NCBI GenBank assembly: GCA_031374935.1
Contig: JANMHB010000161.1
Span: 8,784 to 72,783, forward strand
Reading direction: 5' to 3'
Origin: JACMLX01 sp031374935
Lineage (GTDB): Bacteria > Gemmatimonadota > Gemmatimonadetes > Gemmatimonadales > Gemmatimonadaceae
DNA: 64,000 nt
Part shown: positions 1 to 7,282 of the stretch, one piece after another
How positions within the stretch are numbered: position 1 is the stretch's first letter
Layout: the number at the start of each line of letters is the position of its first letter
Made by a program: the position numbers and the translations under genes
The notes under the pieces: model-generated
Seen by the model: the letters and a program-made list of their open reading frames with translations, nothing else
What the model was told of the DNA's origin: nothing
Databases searched by the model: none

Positions 1-249
1 ATCGCCGAAGCGCGTCGCCTTCTCACGGATCTCGAGCGCGGGGCCGCCGGGGCGTATGCGTCACCGTACGAGCGCGCTCGTGTTCGGGTGGGCCTGGGGG
101 AACGCGAGGAAGCGATAGCGTTACTCGATCGCGCGTACGCCGAGGGCGCATCGGCCCTCGTGCTTGCAGGTGTGGACCCGGCGTTTGCACCGCTACTGGC
201 GGAGCCGCGGTTTCTTGGTCTACTCAGGCGACTTGCGCTTGCCCCGTAG
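1..249 (+). CDS. C-terminal end of a TPR-type protein (partial)
   Basis: The window opens inside a gene; the open frame from base 1 runs 82 codons to TAG at 247-249. The visible part is helical and Ala/Arg-rich. It ends in a pattern (VDPAFAPLLAEPRF, then LLRRL) that closes many TPR-containing Ser/Thr kinases and winged-helix/TPR regulators, where a 'D..F.PL..DPRF..LL' segment follows the last repeats. The upstream catalytic or DNA-binding part lies outside the window, so the class cannot be decided. No terminator-like hairpin with a T tract follows. The frame and stop are certain; the family call is inferred from the tail only. Confidence 0.7.
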   Translation: MAEARRLLTDLERGAAGAYASPYERARVRVGLGEREEAIALLDRAYAEGASALVLAGVDPAFAPLLAEPRFLGLLRRLALAP

Positions 250-620
250 CCGCGGGGCCAGGAAGATCCGAGCAGAGGCGTGACTCGGGCTCGGATCATC
301 GCCGTTCCGTTGCGCGATGCAGCGTTTCAGACTCCGTGCGTGAACCGCCGGCAATGGCTGCTTTTGGGAGACGGGCGCTTTCGGGCGCGCGCCGTGCGCG
401 CATCTTGTTGACTACACACGCACGTGGAGCTCGGATACGACCCCACTGTGGTCGATCAGCGAGAGACGCGCGCATCCCGGCGGAAGACGAACGGCTGTGG
501 CATGCTCGTGTCGTGCGCGTCCTCGTCAGCGGCAGTGCCGTGAGTGAGTGTGTTGCACTGGTGTTGCGTACGGTTGGTGCCGCCCTGGCCGAGTTCGCGC
601 TCGAGGCATACTGACTCCTG
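250..620. other. Non-coding or decayed accessory stretch
   Basis: I can support no gene here. Open frames exist on both strands (336-614 plus, 296-649 minus), but their products are Arg/Ala-rich, match nothing I know and overlap each other. The left part (301-411) resembles the flank and interior of the attC site at 4720-4810. The stretch lies where the 3' end and attC of the GNAT cassette would be expected, so it may be rearranged cassette-array debris. Confidence 0.5.
301..411 (+). repeat. Diverged copy of attC-flanking sequence (copy A)
   Basis: Shares an exact 16-mer (CCGTTCCGTTGCGCGA) with 4671-4686 and then follows it colinearly: a GCG.TTTC block, a CTGC block, and a GC-rich core resembling the hairpin loop of the attC at 4720-4810 (both copies end in GCGCGCAT near 398-401 and 4768-4772). 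The copy lacks good R boxes: TGAAC stands where CTAAC should be and GTTGACT where GTTRRRY should be. A degenerate attC plus flank is my reading. A single 16-mer match alone could be chance in GC-rich DNA. Confidence 0.35.
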
Positions 621-1139
621 TCAGAGATCATGATATGCCTCACACACAAAATTCAGATAGGCCCCGTCGAAGCGACACGCGGCCACGTTGATCTGCTGCG
701 TCTCGATCTTGAGCGCCCGCGCGCCCGCTGCGCGCGACGCCGCTTCTACGGTCGCCCACGAGGATCTCGCGACGCCGCGGCGGCGCCAGGCAGGACTCAC
801 GCGCAAATCCCAAAGCTCAGCCACGATTTGCACACCAGCGTGGTCCTTCGGCAAAATGAGAATCGCCCCGCCCACCTGCGCATCACCAACAAAAGCGGCG
901 AACACGCGCCACCGCGCGGTATCCAAGCGCCGCGCCCACTCCGTCGGATGATTCCCCGGCAGCACGTCATAGTCCTTCACGAAGGGCGCGACGACGGAGT
1001 CCTCGGAGAGGGATACACCCGACGGCGCTGACGGATCAGCGGAGAAGACGAGTCGCCGCTCGACACGGAACGCCGTCGGAACGCGCGCATAGGCCTGCAT
1101 TGCAGCCATCGTCTCTTCGTGTACCGCGATCGGCATCAT
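621..1139 (-). CDS. GNAT family N-acetyltransferase, C-terminally truncated (integron cassette gene)
   Basis: A predicted acetyl-CoA-dependent N-acetyltransferase of unknown substrate. It has the GNAT core: a beta-strand segment (WDLRVSPAWR), the acetyl-CoA pyrophosphate loop RRRGVA, an alpha helix, then KIETQQINVAACRF, which matches motif B of this family. Relatives normally continue about 25-30 residues after CRF (YA..GF...), but here the frame runs into an unrelated low-GC tail and stops, so the last strand is missing and activity is doubtful. I chose ATG at 1139 because it lies 14 bases past the R' box of the adjacent attC, as in cassette genes. No Shine-Dalgarno is visible. A start at 1169 would lie inside the attC. 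Confidence 0.75.
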   Translation of the reverse strand: MMPIAVHEETMAAMQAYARVPTAFRVERRLVFSADPSAPSGVSLSEDSVVAPFVKDYDVLPGNHPTEWARRLDTARWRVFAAFVGDAQVGGAILILPKDHAGVQIVAELWDLRVSPAWRRRGVARSSWATVEAASRAAGARALKIETQQINVAACRFDGAYLNFVCEAYHDL

Positions 1140-1153
1140 GGATATTGAAGGCG

Positions 1154-1249
1154 ACCTAACACCAGGCATAGGCTGCAGAGTGCCCGCTGGATGATTCTAT
1201 CACGCGCCAATCAATCTGGCACTCTGGCTGCCTCATGTCCTTGTTAGCA
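1154..1249 (-). other. attC: attC integron recombination site (minus orientation)
   Basis: Read on the minus strand, in order: R'' TGCTAAC (1249-1243), 9-base spacer, L'' AGGCAGC (1233-1227), extrahelical C (1226), stem AGAGTGCC (1225-1218), a 33-base loop, stem GGCACTCT (1184-1177), L' GCAGCCT (1176-1170), 9-base spacer, R' GTTAGGT (1160-1154). R' fits the GTTRRRY consensus. The L boxes pair 6 of 7, the inner stem pairs 8 of 8, the two spacers are equal in length, and the single extra base is in the R'' arm as in known attC sites. R'' deviates from RYYYAAC. The orientation agrees with the GNAT gene starting just past R'. Experiment would be needed to show function. Confidence 0.8.
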
Positions 1250-1262
1250 ACTGTCTTCAAAG

Positions 1263-1466
1263 TCAAGCGTGCGCGACATGTTGTGCGGCGAATGCTGGAT
1301 TCCACCGTGTGGCGGTCCGCACCATCACATTGAGGATCGTCAACAACTTTCGCATGCAGGCCACGAGGGCCAGTTTTTTCGGCTTGCCCGCGGCCACGAG
1401 TCGTTGATAGAAGGGTTTGATCACGGGATTCCGTCGTGCGGCCACGAGTGCCGCCATGTACAGCAC
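1263..1466 (-). pseudogene. IS110-family transposase, C-terminal remnant
   Basis: About 60 residues match the conserved C-terminal helical region of IS110/IS1111 transposases, including the signatures LYMAALVAARRNPVIKPFYQ and GKPKKLALVACMRKLLTILN. The N-terminal DEDD RuvC-like catalytic domain and the rest of the transposase domain are missing: homology ends near 1460 and unrelated sequence begins. The remnant's stop lies only 14 bases from the R'' box of the attC at 1154-1249. Part of the IS110 family (the IS1111-attC group) is known to target attC sites, so this contact is probably a relic of such an insertion. Terminal sequences cannot be defined. Confidence 0.8.
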
Positions 1467-1488
1467 GCGCTACGGAGTAGTCGCGCGG

Positions 1489-1731
1489 GATAGCGTGCCG
1501 CCGGGCGTCGCTGGACAATGGTGGGAGCTTGGTCCATACCGCTACCGGGTGCTGTACGATTTACGGCGGAAGTCACTGACGCTCTTCGGCAAGACCGTGG
1601 ATCTAACGGAGTCGCGCGTAGTGCTCGTCACGCTAACTGCCATCGGACGATTCGCTGCCGTGCGCGACCATGCTTGCCCGCATGACGAGGGAGCGAAACC
1701 GGCGGACGCCCACGCCGTACGCTACAGGTGA
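1489..1731 (+). pseudogene. Fragment of an unidentified small protein
   Basis: From about 1489 the plus frame reads like a real compact beta-rich protein (GQWWELGPYRYRVLYDL, then FGKTVDLTESRVVLV). It has no start of its own: the 5' part of the open frame is antisense to the IS110 remnant. It therefore looks like the 3' part of a gene cut by that element, ending in a lower-quality tail before TGA at 1731. I do not recognise the family. The alternating aromatic/Arg pattern suggests a small beta-barrel or sandwich. The 300 bases after it, up to the AraC start, show nothing. Confidence 0.4.
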
Positions 1732-2033
1732 ACGCCGTTCGGGCTCACACACGGCGCCAGTGTGACGCTGAGCGTCACCCATTGCCCAGAGACCTACATG
1801 CCCACCGAGCGCTCAGTTCCAAGTTTCGTCGCACGGATCGTGTCGCGCTTCGTCCGGTGCCTCGTTGCGATCGTACCGGCGTCGCAGTGCTTTGGCCAGC
1901 AGGTCAGGCCGGCGGCGGCGCAGGGAGCCTTCGAAGCCTTCACGATCGGCCCAAAAGTTTTGCCAGCGACCCGACAACCCTACTCCAATTCGCAAGCTTT
2001 GCCTTCTTGCTCCTTGCGCCCAATGTATTTCCG

Positions 2034-2858
2034 ATGAATGCTGCAGCGCATTCCTCGAACCCATCGCATTCGGTCGGCTCGTTCGAGCTGATCGAGCGAG
2101 TCGCAAACCGGCTGATCGGGGCAGCGTTTTCGCCGCATCGGCACGATACGTACACTGTCGCATTGACCATGGCTGGGGTGCAAGCGTTCAACTATCGCGG
2201 GGCGATGCGACATTCGCTGCCAGGGCAGGTGCTAATCCTCCATCCCGAAGAAGTGCACGATGGCCACTGCTACGATGAGGCTGGATTCAGCTATCGGGCG
2301 GCCTATGTTCCGCCAACTCATGTCCAAGCAGTGCTTGGAGGGGCGGAACTGCCGTTTGTCGTTGATGGCGTCTCGACGAATCCCGCCTTGATCGCGGCAG
2401 CCTTCAACATGGTTATCGATTGCGCGGGCGTCGAGGATCCCGGTGCCTATGAAGACGCGCTGTACGATCTGGCCCATGCCATGAACAATGCGTCTGGAAG
2501 GGCGGCAACTGTGACGATCGCCAACCGAACGGCCGTGATGCGGGCGCGCGAATATCTCGAAACCGCCGTCGTTTTCGGTGCGCGGCTCGATCAACTCGAG
2601 CAAGTGACTGGCTGTGACCGTTGGCAGCTTTCGCGTGACTTCCGGGCATTGCTTGGCACCAGCCCTTATCGCTATCTGCAGCACCGACGGGTCGATCTTG
2701 CCAAGCGGCTGTTGCGTGAAGGCGCGAAGCTGGCTGAGGCAGCCCATGGCGCCGGCTTTGCGGATCAGAGCCATTTTGGTCGCACATTCCGCAAGGCAGT
2801 TGGTCTCACGCCAAAAGAGTGGCTTCGCTCGGACTTGTTCCGCACGATCATTCTATAG
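2034..2858 (+). CDS. AraC family transcriptional regulator
   Basis: A 274-residue DNA-binding regulator. The N-terminal half is an AraC-type cupin sensor (FSPHRHDTYTV, GQVLILHPEEVHDGH). The C-terminal 100 residues hold two helix-turn-helix motifs ending in the family signature GFADQSHFGRTFRKAVGLTP. The frame is open far upstream, but the protein only becomes family-like at ATG 2034, which I take as the start. It is followed 31 bases later on the same strand by a CPBP protease gene. Both are less GC-rich than their neighbours and look alphaproteobacterial (sphingomonad-like), which suggests they arrived together. The effector is unknown. Confidence 0.88.
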   Translation: MNAAAHSSNPSHSVGSFELIERVANRLIGAAFSPHRHDTYTVALTMAGVQAFNYRGAMRHSLPGQVLILHPEEVHDGHCYDEAGFSYRAAYVPPTHVQAVLGGAELPFVVDGVSTNPALIAAAFNMVIDCAGVEDPGAYEDALYDLAHAMNNASGRAATVTIANRTAVMRAREYLETAVVFGARLDQLEQVTGCDRWQLSRDFRALLGTSPYRYLQHRRVDLAKRLLREGAKLAEAAHGAGFADQSHFGRTFRKAVGLTPKEWLRSDLFRTIIL

Positions 2859-2889
2859 CAGTCTCCGGCGGGCGGTTAGCCTGTGCGAC

Positions 2890-3810
2890 ATGACACAGAT
2901 CATCTTTTCCGACGAGACACCAAAGGGCTGGCTACCGCCGAGTATCGCCGCCCCACTTATTTGCGTTCTCCTTGTTGCCGTCGGGAGCTTGCCATTTGAT
3001 TTTGGATTTGAATATCTGGGCTTGGTTGACGCGAAGGGAGCACCATCGGGGCCGTTGGCGTTTTGCGTTCTGCTGGTTTCGTTTATCGGTTTCGGGCTTT
3101 TGGTACTAGGCTGGGTGCGCTGGATCGAAAAGCGAAGTCTCATAAGCGTCGGATTTGGTGGGGCGCACCGGCTGCGAAGACTCCTGATCGGACTGGCAGT
3201 TGGCATAGCCATGATGGGCGCGATCGTGATTGCGATAGCGCTTTCTGGCGGATACCGTGTCGCGGATCTGGCCCCAGCCTTTGCCAGCCCCGCTGTGCTC
3301 GGCTGGATCGCCCTGTTGCTAGTCTGCTTTGCCGTGCAATCGAGCGTGGAGGAATTCGTTTTTCGCGGCTGGCTGTTCTCAACCATCATGCGGCGCTGGA
3401 ACACGAGCGCCGCCTTCATATTAACCGCCGCCGCGTTCACCTTTCTGCACTTTTCACCTCGTCAACCATTGTTGATGACGGCCATGGTCTTCGTCTTCTC
3501 GATTTTCGCTAGCGCGTGGGCGTGCCGTTCAAATTCGCTCTGGGGAGTGATGGGCTGGCACACTGGCTGGAACTGGTTTGCCGGCACCGGTTTTGATGTG
3601 CCAATTACGGGATTAGATGTCGGACTACCCGCACTGATAGTAAAGTTGGTGCCTGTCGGACCGGCCTATCTCAATGGTGCCGGGGAGGGGCCGGAAGGGA
3701 GTATTTGCACGCTCGGCCTGCTGACTGCGGCGAGCCTCAGCCTTCTTCTGGTTACAAGGCAGCGCAAACGAGGGGGAATCGACCCACCACGTTCCGGGCA
3801 CCAACCGTAG
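2890..3810 (+). CDS. CPBP family intramembrane metalloprotease (CAAX protease-like)
   Basis: A 306-residue multi-pass membrane protein of the CPBP/Rce1 family. Motif 1 is VEEFVFRGW (EExxxR), motif 2 is FLHF within AAFTFLHFS, and a further conserved His lies in MGWHTGWNW; these are the expected metal-binding and catalytic residues. About eight hydrophobic segments are visible. The ATG at 2890 starts a protein of normal family length with a polar N-terminus before the first membrane segment. It follows the AraC gene closely and was probably co-acquired with it. In bacteria such proteins often serve peptide processing or bacteriocin self-immunity, but nothing nearby shows a substrate. Confidence 0.88.
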   Translation: MTQIIFSDETPKGWLPPSIAAPLICVLLVAVGSLPFDFGFEYLGLVDAKGAPSGPLAFCVLLVSFIGFGLLVLGWVRWIEKRSLISVGFGGAHRLRRLLIGLAVGIAMMGAIVIAIALSGGYRVADLAPAFASPAVLGWIALLLVCFAVQSSVEEFVFRGWLFSTIMRRWNTSAAFILTAAAFTFLHFSPRQPLLMTAMVFVFSIFASAWACRSNSLWGVMGWHTGWNWFAGTGFDVPITGLDVGLPALIVKLVPVGPAYLNGAGEGPEGSICTLGLLTAASLSLLLVTRQRKRGGIDPPRSGHQP

Positions 3811-4181
3811 CCGCTTCGCTTCGCAAGACCCAGGGAGCGACAGGCCGGCAAAACGGCCGTGAATCGGCAGCGTAACATGCCAAGGGCGACAGTGCCCTGA
3901 CGGAACTGGCCCGCTGAGGTTTTGCCAAAACCTGCCATCGGAATAACACGTTGAGCAATGCCAACCATCTGACCCGCCATCGTGGATTGCGGATTGCGAA
4001 CGGCAGCTTTCGTCGCTTCCTAGCCAAAACTTGACAGTCCGCACCCCACCCAATTGCGGTCGTTCGGGATAGGAATTTGAATCGGGGTCGGTCGCGTCTT
4101 CGTCGAGTATACGGCGCGAGCACCGACCGACGGGCGGCGGCGTGCGCGTCGCTTCGCTCGCGCGCCTCGTGACCCGGGCCA
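3811..4181. other. Gene-free lower-GC stretch with a short perfect hairpin
   Basis: No gene is supported. The stretch continues the lower-GC composition of the CPBP gene and contains a perfect 7-bp inverted repeat, AGGTTTT-GCC-AAAACCT (3917-3933), with no T tract after it, so it is not a typical terminator. Composition changes back toward high GC near 4020-4110, which probably marks the right edge of the imported AraC/CPBP block and the broken end of the IS91-type transposase. Confidence 0.4.
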
Positions 4182-4502
4182 CCGGGCGCAGTAGCGCGCG
4201 AGGCGCGTCGCGAAGGCGCGATCGTCCTCCGGCACCCACACGGCCGTATGGACATGGAACCCCGAGTGCGGCCACGTGAGCATGCCGACGGCTTGATCCG
4301 CGTCGAAGAGCGCGCGGCGCACGAAGTGCCGGAGCACGGCACGGCGGAACGCCTCGGTCAAGCGCGCCGTGTCATGCGCTGGCCACGAGACGAAGGTCCC
4401 GTCCGGCCGGAAGCCGCCGTCCGTGACGAGGAGGTGGAGGTGCGGATGCCAGTTGGCGCGCGACCCATGCGTCTGCGGGCACGCCACGATGCCGACCGCG
4501 AG
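4182..4502 (-). pseudogene. IS91-family (Y2) transposase, internal remnant
   Basis: About 106 residues match the catalytic core of IS91-type rolling-circle transposases: NWHPHLHLLVTDGGF carries the HUH metal-binding pair, followed by LFDADQAVGMLTWPHSGFHV and the ARYCAR motif. Both ends are lost. After ARYCAR the frame turns into Arg-rich nonsense where relatives continue with the tyrosine region, and before about 4502 the N-terminal zinc finger is absent. The remnant lies about 220 bases from the attC at 4720-4810. IS91 and ISCR elements are often associated with integrons, which fits a decayed resistance-island-like context. Confidence 0.8.
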
Positions 4503-4670
4503 GTTGCGCTCACCCGTCAGCGTCCGGATGGAGGCCGTGACGGTGCGGGCGGCGACGCCTGGGGCCGTCGGGGTTTGTAGACGCCGCGCGCCGCCGGCGC
4601 CGCGTCGAGCATCCGCGCTCCGGGACCGAGGAGCGCCGAGCATACACCCACCGACCGTGCCGCCTGTCAC

Positions 4671-4780
4671 CGTTCCGTTGCGCGACGGGCGGTTTCGACG
4701 CAACGTCTGCGGGGCGTGGGCCTAACGGTGCTTGCTGCAGGCGGGCGTCTTCGGAAGCGCGCTGCGCGCGCATAGTATTG
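4671..4780 (+). repeat. attC-containing copy (copy B) of the 301-411 repeat
   Basis: This is the intact partner of the diverged sequence at 301-411. It starts with the same 16-mer (4671-4686) and runs into the left arm and loop of the attC at 4720-4810. Both copies lie in plus orientation. The match suggests that the 49 bases upstream of R'' were part of a unit shared by two cassette ends. Confidence 0.35.
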
Positions 4781-4810
4781 GAGCGCCCGCTGCAGAGGCC
4801 GGCGTTAGAC
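4720..4810 (+). other. attC: attC integron recombination site (plus orientation)
   Basis: In order: R'' GCCTAAC (4720-4726), 8-base spacer, L'' CTGCAG (4735-4740), extrahelical G (4741), stem CGGGCG (4742-4747), a 36-base loop that holds its own GCGCGC/GCGCGC hairpin, stem CGCCCG (4784-4789), L' CTGCAG (4790-4795), 8-base spacer, R' GTTAGAC (4804-4810). R'' fits RYYYAAC and R' fits GTTRRRY. The arms pair perfectly apart from the single extra base, which is in the R'' arm as in known sites. Recombination would be at G/TTAGAC. A small membrane-protein gene begins 107 bases past R'. Confidence 0.88.
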
Positions 4811-4916
4811 AGCCGCGCCCGCATTTGTGTGGTGCGATTCTGCAGACGCGGTTCACGACGTGGCGTCGCACGCGCGCGTCAGAGGTCACGCGTCGTCGCC
4901 AGCGAGGGCACCGCGC

Positions 4917-5333
4917 ATGTTTCCTTACGAGTTCGACCACCTCCTGCGGCGTCTCCGGGACGCGGGCATCTACGCCGTGACGGGTACGGTGCTCGGTGCG
5001 CTGGCCGGCATCAGCGGCGCGGTCGTGGTGTTCAGCCTGATGATCGGCCTCCCCGTTTTCCTGCTCCTCCTCGTCGGCCTGGCGGTGTACGGCCTGTGGT
5101 ACGCGGTGCGCCGACAACGGGCCGGCGTGTCGGCGGGCGTGTTTGCGGTGACGCTCGGTCTGGCGCAGTGGCCCGGCACGAGCTGGCGCGCACCGCAGCT
5201 GCTGGGCCGAGGCGGCGCAGATGTGAGCGGGAGTGTGCTTTTGGTAGTAGTCGTTGGGCTCGTCATCGCCCCGGTCGTCGTGTCCGTGGTACGCTCCCAG
5301 CAGCCCGGAGTGAACGGTCGGGAACATGATTGA
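4917..5333 (+). CDS. Small multi-pass membrane protein (probable cassette gene)
   Basis: A 138-residue protein with about four hydrophobic helices: GAVVVFSLMIGLPVFLLLLV and neighbouring stretches in the N-terminal half, a middle helix around FAVTLGLAQW, and SGSVLLVVVVGLVIAPVVV near the C-terminus. I chose ATG 4917 because its N-terminus (FPYEFDHLLRRLRDAG) is an amphipathic helix leading into the first membrane segment; the frame is open further upstream but reads as noise. It lies just past the R' box of the plus-strand attC and on the same strand, the arrangement expected of a gene cassette. No second attC is found downstream. The family is not recognised. Confidence 0.6.
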   Translation: MFPYEFDHLLRRLRDAGIYAVTGTVLGALAGISGAVVVFSLMIGLPVFLLLLVGLAVYGLWYAVRRQRAGVSAGVFAVTLGLAQWPGTSWRAPQLLGRGGADVSGSVLLVVVVGLVIAPVVVSVVRSQQPGVNGREHD

Positions 5334-5537
5334 CACTTTGGTCCGGCAACATGCTCTATACGCGATTAGCTCTGAATGCTGTACTCGCGTCTGTCGAGGG
5401 TCGCAGGAAGGACCGAGTGCGAATTGATCGATCGGCGTCCGTCAACACGAACATCGCCCCGCGGGAGCTGCGGTGTGTGTCCCATAGCGACTGACCATGC
5501 CGGATCACCGTGTCGTGTTCCTGTGCCCACAGTTGGC
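5334..5537. other. Intergenic; no downstream attC found
   Basis: A cassette gene at 4917-5333 should be followed by its own attC. I searched this stretch for RYYYAAC...GTTRRRY with paired arms and found none. No gene or terminator is visible. Confidence 0.5.
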
Positions 5538-5993
5538 ATGAACGTGGTACTCCCGCTCCTGACCGCCATCGTTTTCAGCGCGTCCTGGTGTGACCGTGCG
5601 CGAGTCGATACAGCGCGTGCCCATCCGATCGCAGGCACTTGGCTCGTGCACGATCCCAATGCGCCGTTTCCGACCCACCTCTGCGTGTTTAACAGAGACG
5701 GTACCATGCAGCAGGCGAACCCAGATGCGGGCGATCCTCGAACGAGCGACAGCGACCGCAAGGGGGTCTGGTCAGCCCGCAGCAGAGATGTCGAGGCCAG
5801 GTGGGTGGCACTCATGGCTGATCGCGCAACGCATCAGTACAGCGGGCGCCTGGAGGTCACGATGCAGATTTCTGTAACGGGTGATTCCCTTGCTGCATCA
5901 GAAGTTGCCACGCTGTTCGACGCGACACGCGCGCCGGTTCCTGCGCCGGCGACTCCGAAGCCGTTGCGAGGCGCGCGGATCACACTGCCTTAA
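5538..5993 (+). CDS. Secreted small beta-rich protein, lipocalin-like
   Basis: A 151-residue exported protein. A hydrophobic leader (NVVLPLLTAIVFSA) is followed by a beta-rich domain with the motifs HPIAGTWLVH, FNRDGTMQQANPDAG and TSDSDRKGVW, then strands ending near GARI. The pattern 'G.W......F..DGT....NP' is shared by a family of small secreted lipocalin-like proteins of unknown function. I chose ATG 5538 because it starts the signal peptide; the longer open frame upstream is Arg/Pro-rich noise. It is the first of several unrelated small plus-strand genes (5.5-8.0 kb). The 223 bases after it hold no gene. Confidence 0.65.
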   Translation: MNVVLPLLTAIVFSASWCDRARVDTARAHPIAGTWLVHDPNAPFPTHLCVFNRDGTMQQANPDAGDPRTSDSDRKGVWSARSRDVEARWVALMADRATHQYSGRLEVTMQISVTGDSLAASEVATLFDATRAPVPAPATPKPLRGARITLP

Positions 5994-6216
5994 GCCCCTC
6001 GCCGACCATTGATCACGCGAGGGCCTTCGCGTCGCAGCGTCCGCGACACGGCGGCATCACCCGCATTGCTGCTGCCATTGTGGCGGCTGGTCGGAGCGCA
6101 GCAGTGGCATCGTGCAGCCCGAGTGCCGCAGAACACATTTCAGGGGGCTCGCTCTGTGACCCAATCGCAACACCGCGGGTATTCCTCCGTACCGTTCCCA
6201 TCGAGAGCGTTCGGCG

Positions 6217-6744
6217 ATGCGCCTGCGAAACTGTTCACTCCCAATCGGCCTCGTAGTCAGTTGCATTGTCAGTTGCATTGTCTCGTTGGGGTGCACTCGA
6301 GCGACTGAGCCCGCAAGCCCACTACCGAGTGCACTGATCGGTACCTGGGTCGATGACACGCGTCGGCACTCGCCGCGCGGTGCAACCAGCTACTCGCTCG
6401 AGATTCAGGCATCCGGACGGTTCACGTCGACCGTGCGAACGACCGGGTTGTACTTCGGCCAGCCACCGGAAGAGTTGACGTCAAGTTCCCGTCACGTCGG
6501 ATGGCTCAACACAGTGGGGCAACGAGCCATCTTTCGGTCGGACTCACTCTACGTCGTGAGTGTGGCGGGCCTGATGGAATCCGCAAGTCGAATCGAGCCG
6601 ACGTCCAGCGGCGGATTCGGCAATGCTGCGCTGTTCGACGGCACAGAGTCCATCGTGCGCGGAACCGGGCTCGAGCTCGGCTATCTGTCCTATCCCGCTG
6701 ACGCGCCGGTGCCCACGACCCGTCGACTGATCCGCATCAATTAG
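6217..6744 (+). CDS. Hypothetical lipoprotein
   Basis: A 175-residue predicted lipoprotein. The leader MRLRNCSLPIGLVVS is followed by a lipobox (IVSLGC, Cys about residue 26), a Pro/Ser-rich linker, and a beta-rich domain beginning LIGTWVDDT, so it probably has a lipocalin-like fold like the preceding secreted gene. The leader contains a perfect 12-bp tandem duplication, which lengthens the hydrophobic segment by VSCI. ATG 6217 is the only start that gives a complete leader. Function unknown. Confidence 0.65.
   Translation: MRLRNCSLPIGLVVSCIVSCIVSLGCTRATEPASPLPSALIGTWVDDTRRHSPRGATSYSLEIQASGRFTSTVRTTGLYFGQPPEELTSSSRHVGWLNTVGQRAIFRSDSLYVVSVAGLMESASRIEPTSSGGFGNAALFDGTESIVRGTGLELGYLSYPADAPVPTTRRLIRIN
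6259..6282 (+). repeat. 12-bp perfect tandem duplication inside a signal peptide
   Basis: The unit AGTTGCATTGTC occurs twice in a row (6259-6270 and 6271-6282). It keeps the reading frame and adds four residues to the hydrophobic part of the lipoprotein leader. This looks like a recent slippage event. Confidence 0.9.
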
Positions 6745-6901
6745 TGCGCGCACTGGTCGCCAACCAACCCGCGTTGCTGGGGCCACTCCGGCCGCTGGCC
6801 GCTGGTCGCTGCGCAGGAGCGCGAGTTCGCAACTGCAGTGCTGCAGAACGCAATTTCGTCAGTGTCACCCACATCCCTCGTCATCGCGGAGAGTTTCAAG
6901 T

Positions 6902-7282
6902 ATGCGTGTACTCAGGTCTGTGCTGTGGATCGACTGCAGTGCCGGACTTCTGAACGGTGCCTTCACGCTGGCATTCTCAGGATGGTTGAGCCGACTATAC
7001 GCCTTGCCGGTCGACCTCCTGATCGGCATGGGCGTCGTAAACGTGGGGTATGGAACGTTTTCGTTCTCCCTTGCACGTCGAAGCGTCCGGCCGCGAGCGC
7101 TCATCGGGCTGCTGGTCGCGGCGAACGCGTTGTGGGCCGGTCTGTGCATGCTCACTGCGATCATCGTCGCTTCGAACGCATCGAAGATCGGCGTGGCCCA
7201 GCTCCTTCTGGAAGGCGCGCTCGTCGGCGGGCTCGCCGCTCTGGAGTGGCGCAACCGCGAGCTCCTTCTCATCGCTGTCTGA
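6902..7282 (+). CDS. Four-helix integral membrane protein
   Basis: A 126-residue protein made almost wholly of four hydrophobic segments: around residues 5-30 (WIDCSAGLLNGAFTLAF), 35-60 (PVDLLIGMGVVNVGYGTF), 65-90 (ALIGLLVAANALWAGLCMLT) and 97-113, with a charged C-terminal stretch (EWRNREL). ATG 6902 starts directly before the first helix. No catalytic motif is visible; I know it only as a type of small uncharacterised membrane protein. It is flanked by gaps of 157 and 292 bases, so it is probably transcribed alone. Confidence 0.6.
   Translation: MRVLRSVLWIDCSAGLLNGAFTLAFSGWLSRLYALPVDLLIGMGVVNVGYGTFSFSLARRSVRPRALIGLLVAANALWAGLCMLTAIIVASNASKIGVAQLLLEGALVGGLAALEWRNRELLLIAV

Noticed and set aside
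3868..3960. GCGTAAC ... GTTGAGC pair resembling attC R boxes
   Set aside because: The flanks do not pair: no complementary L boxes, and the interior is two separate hairpins.
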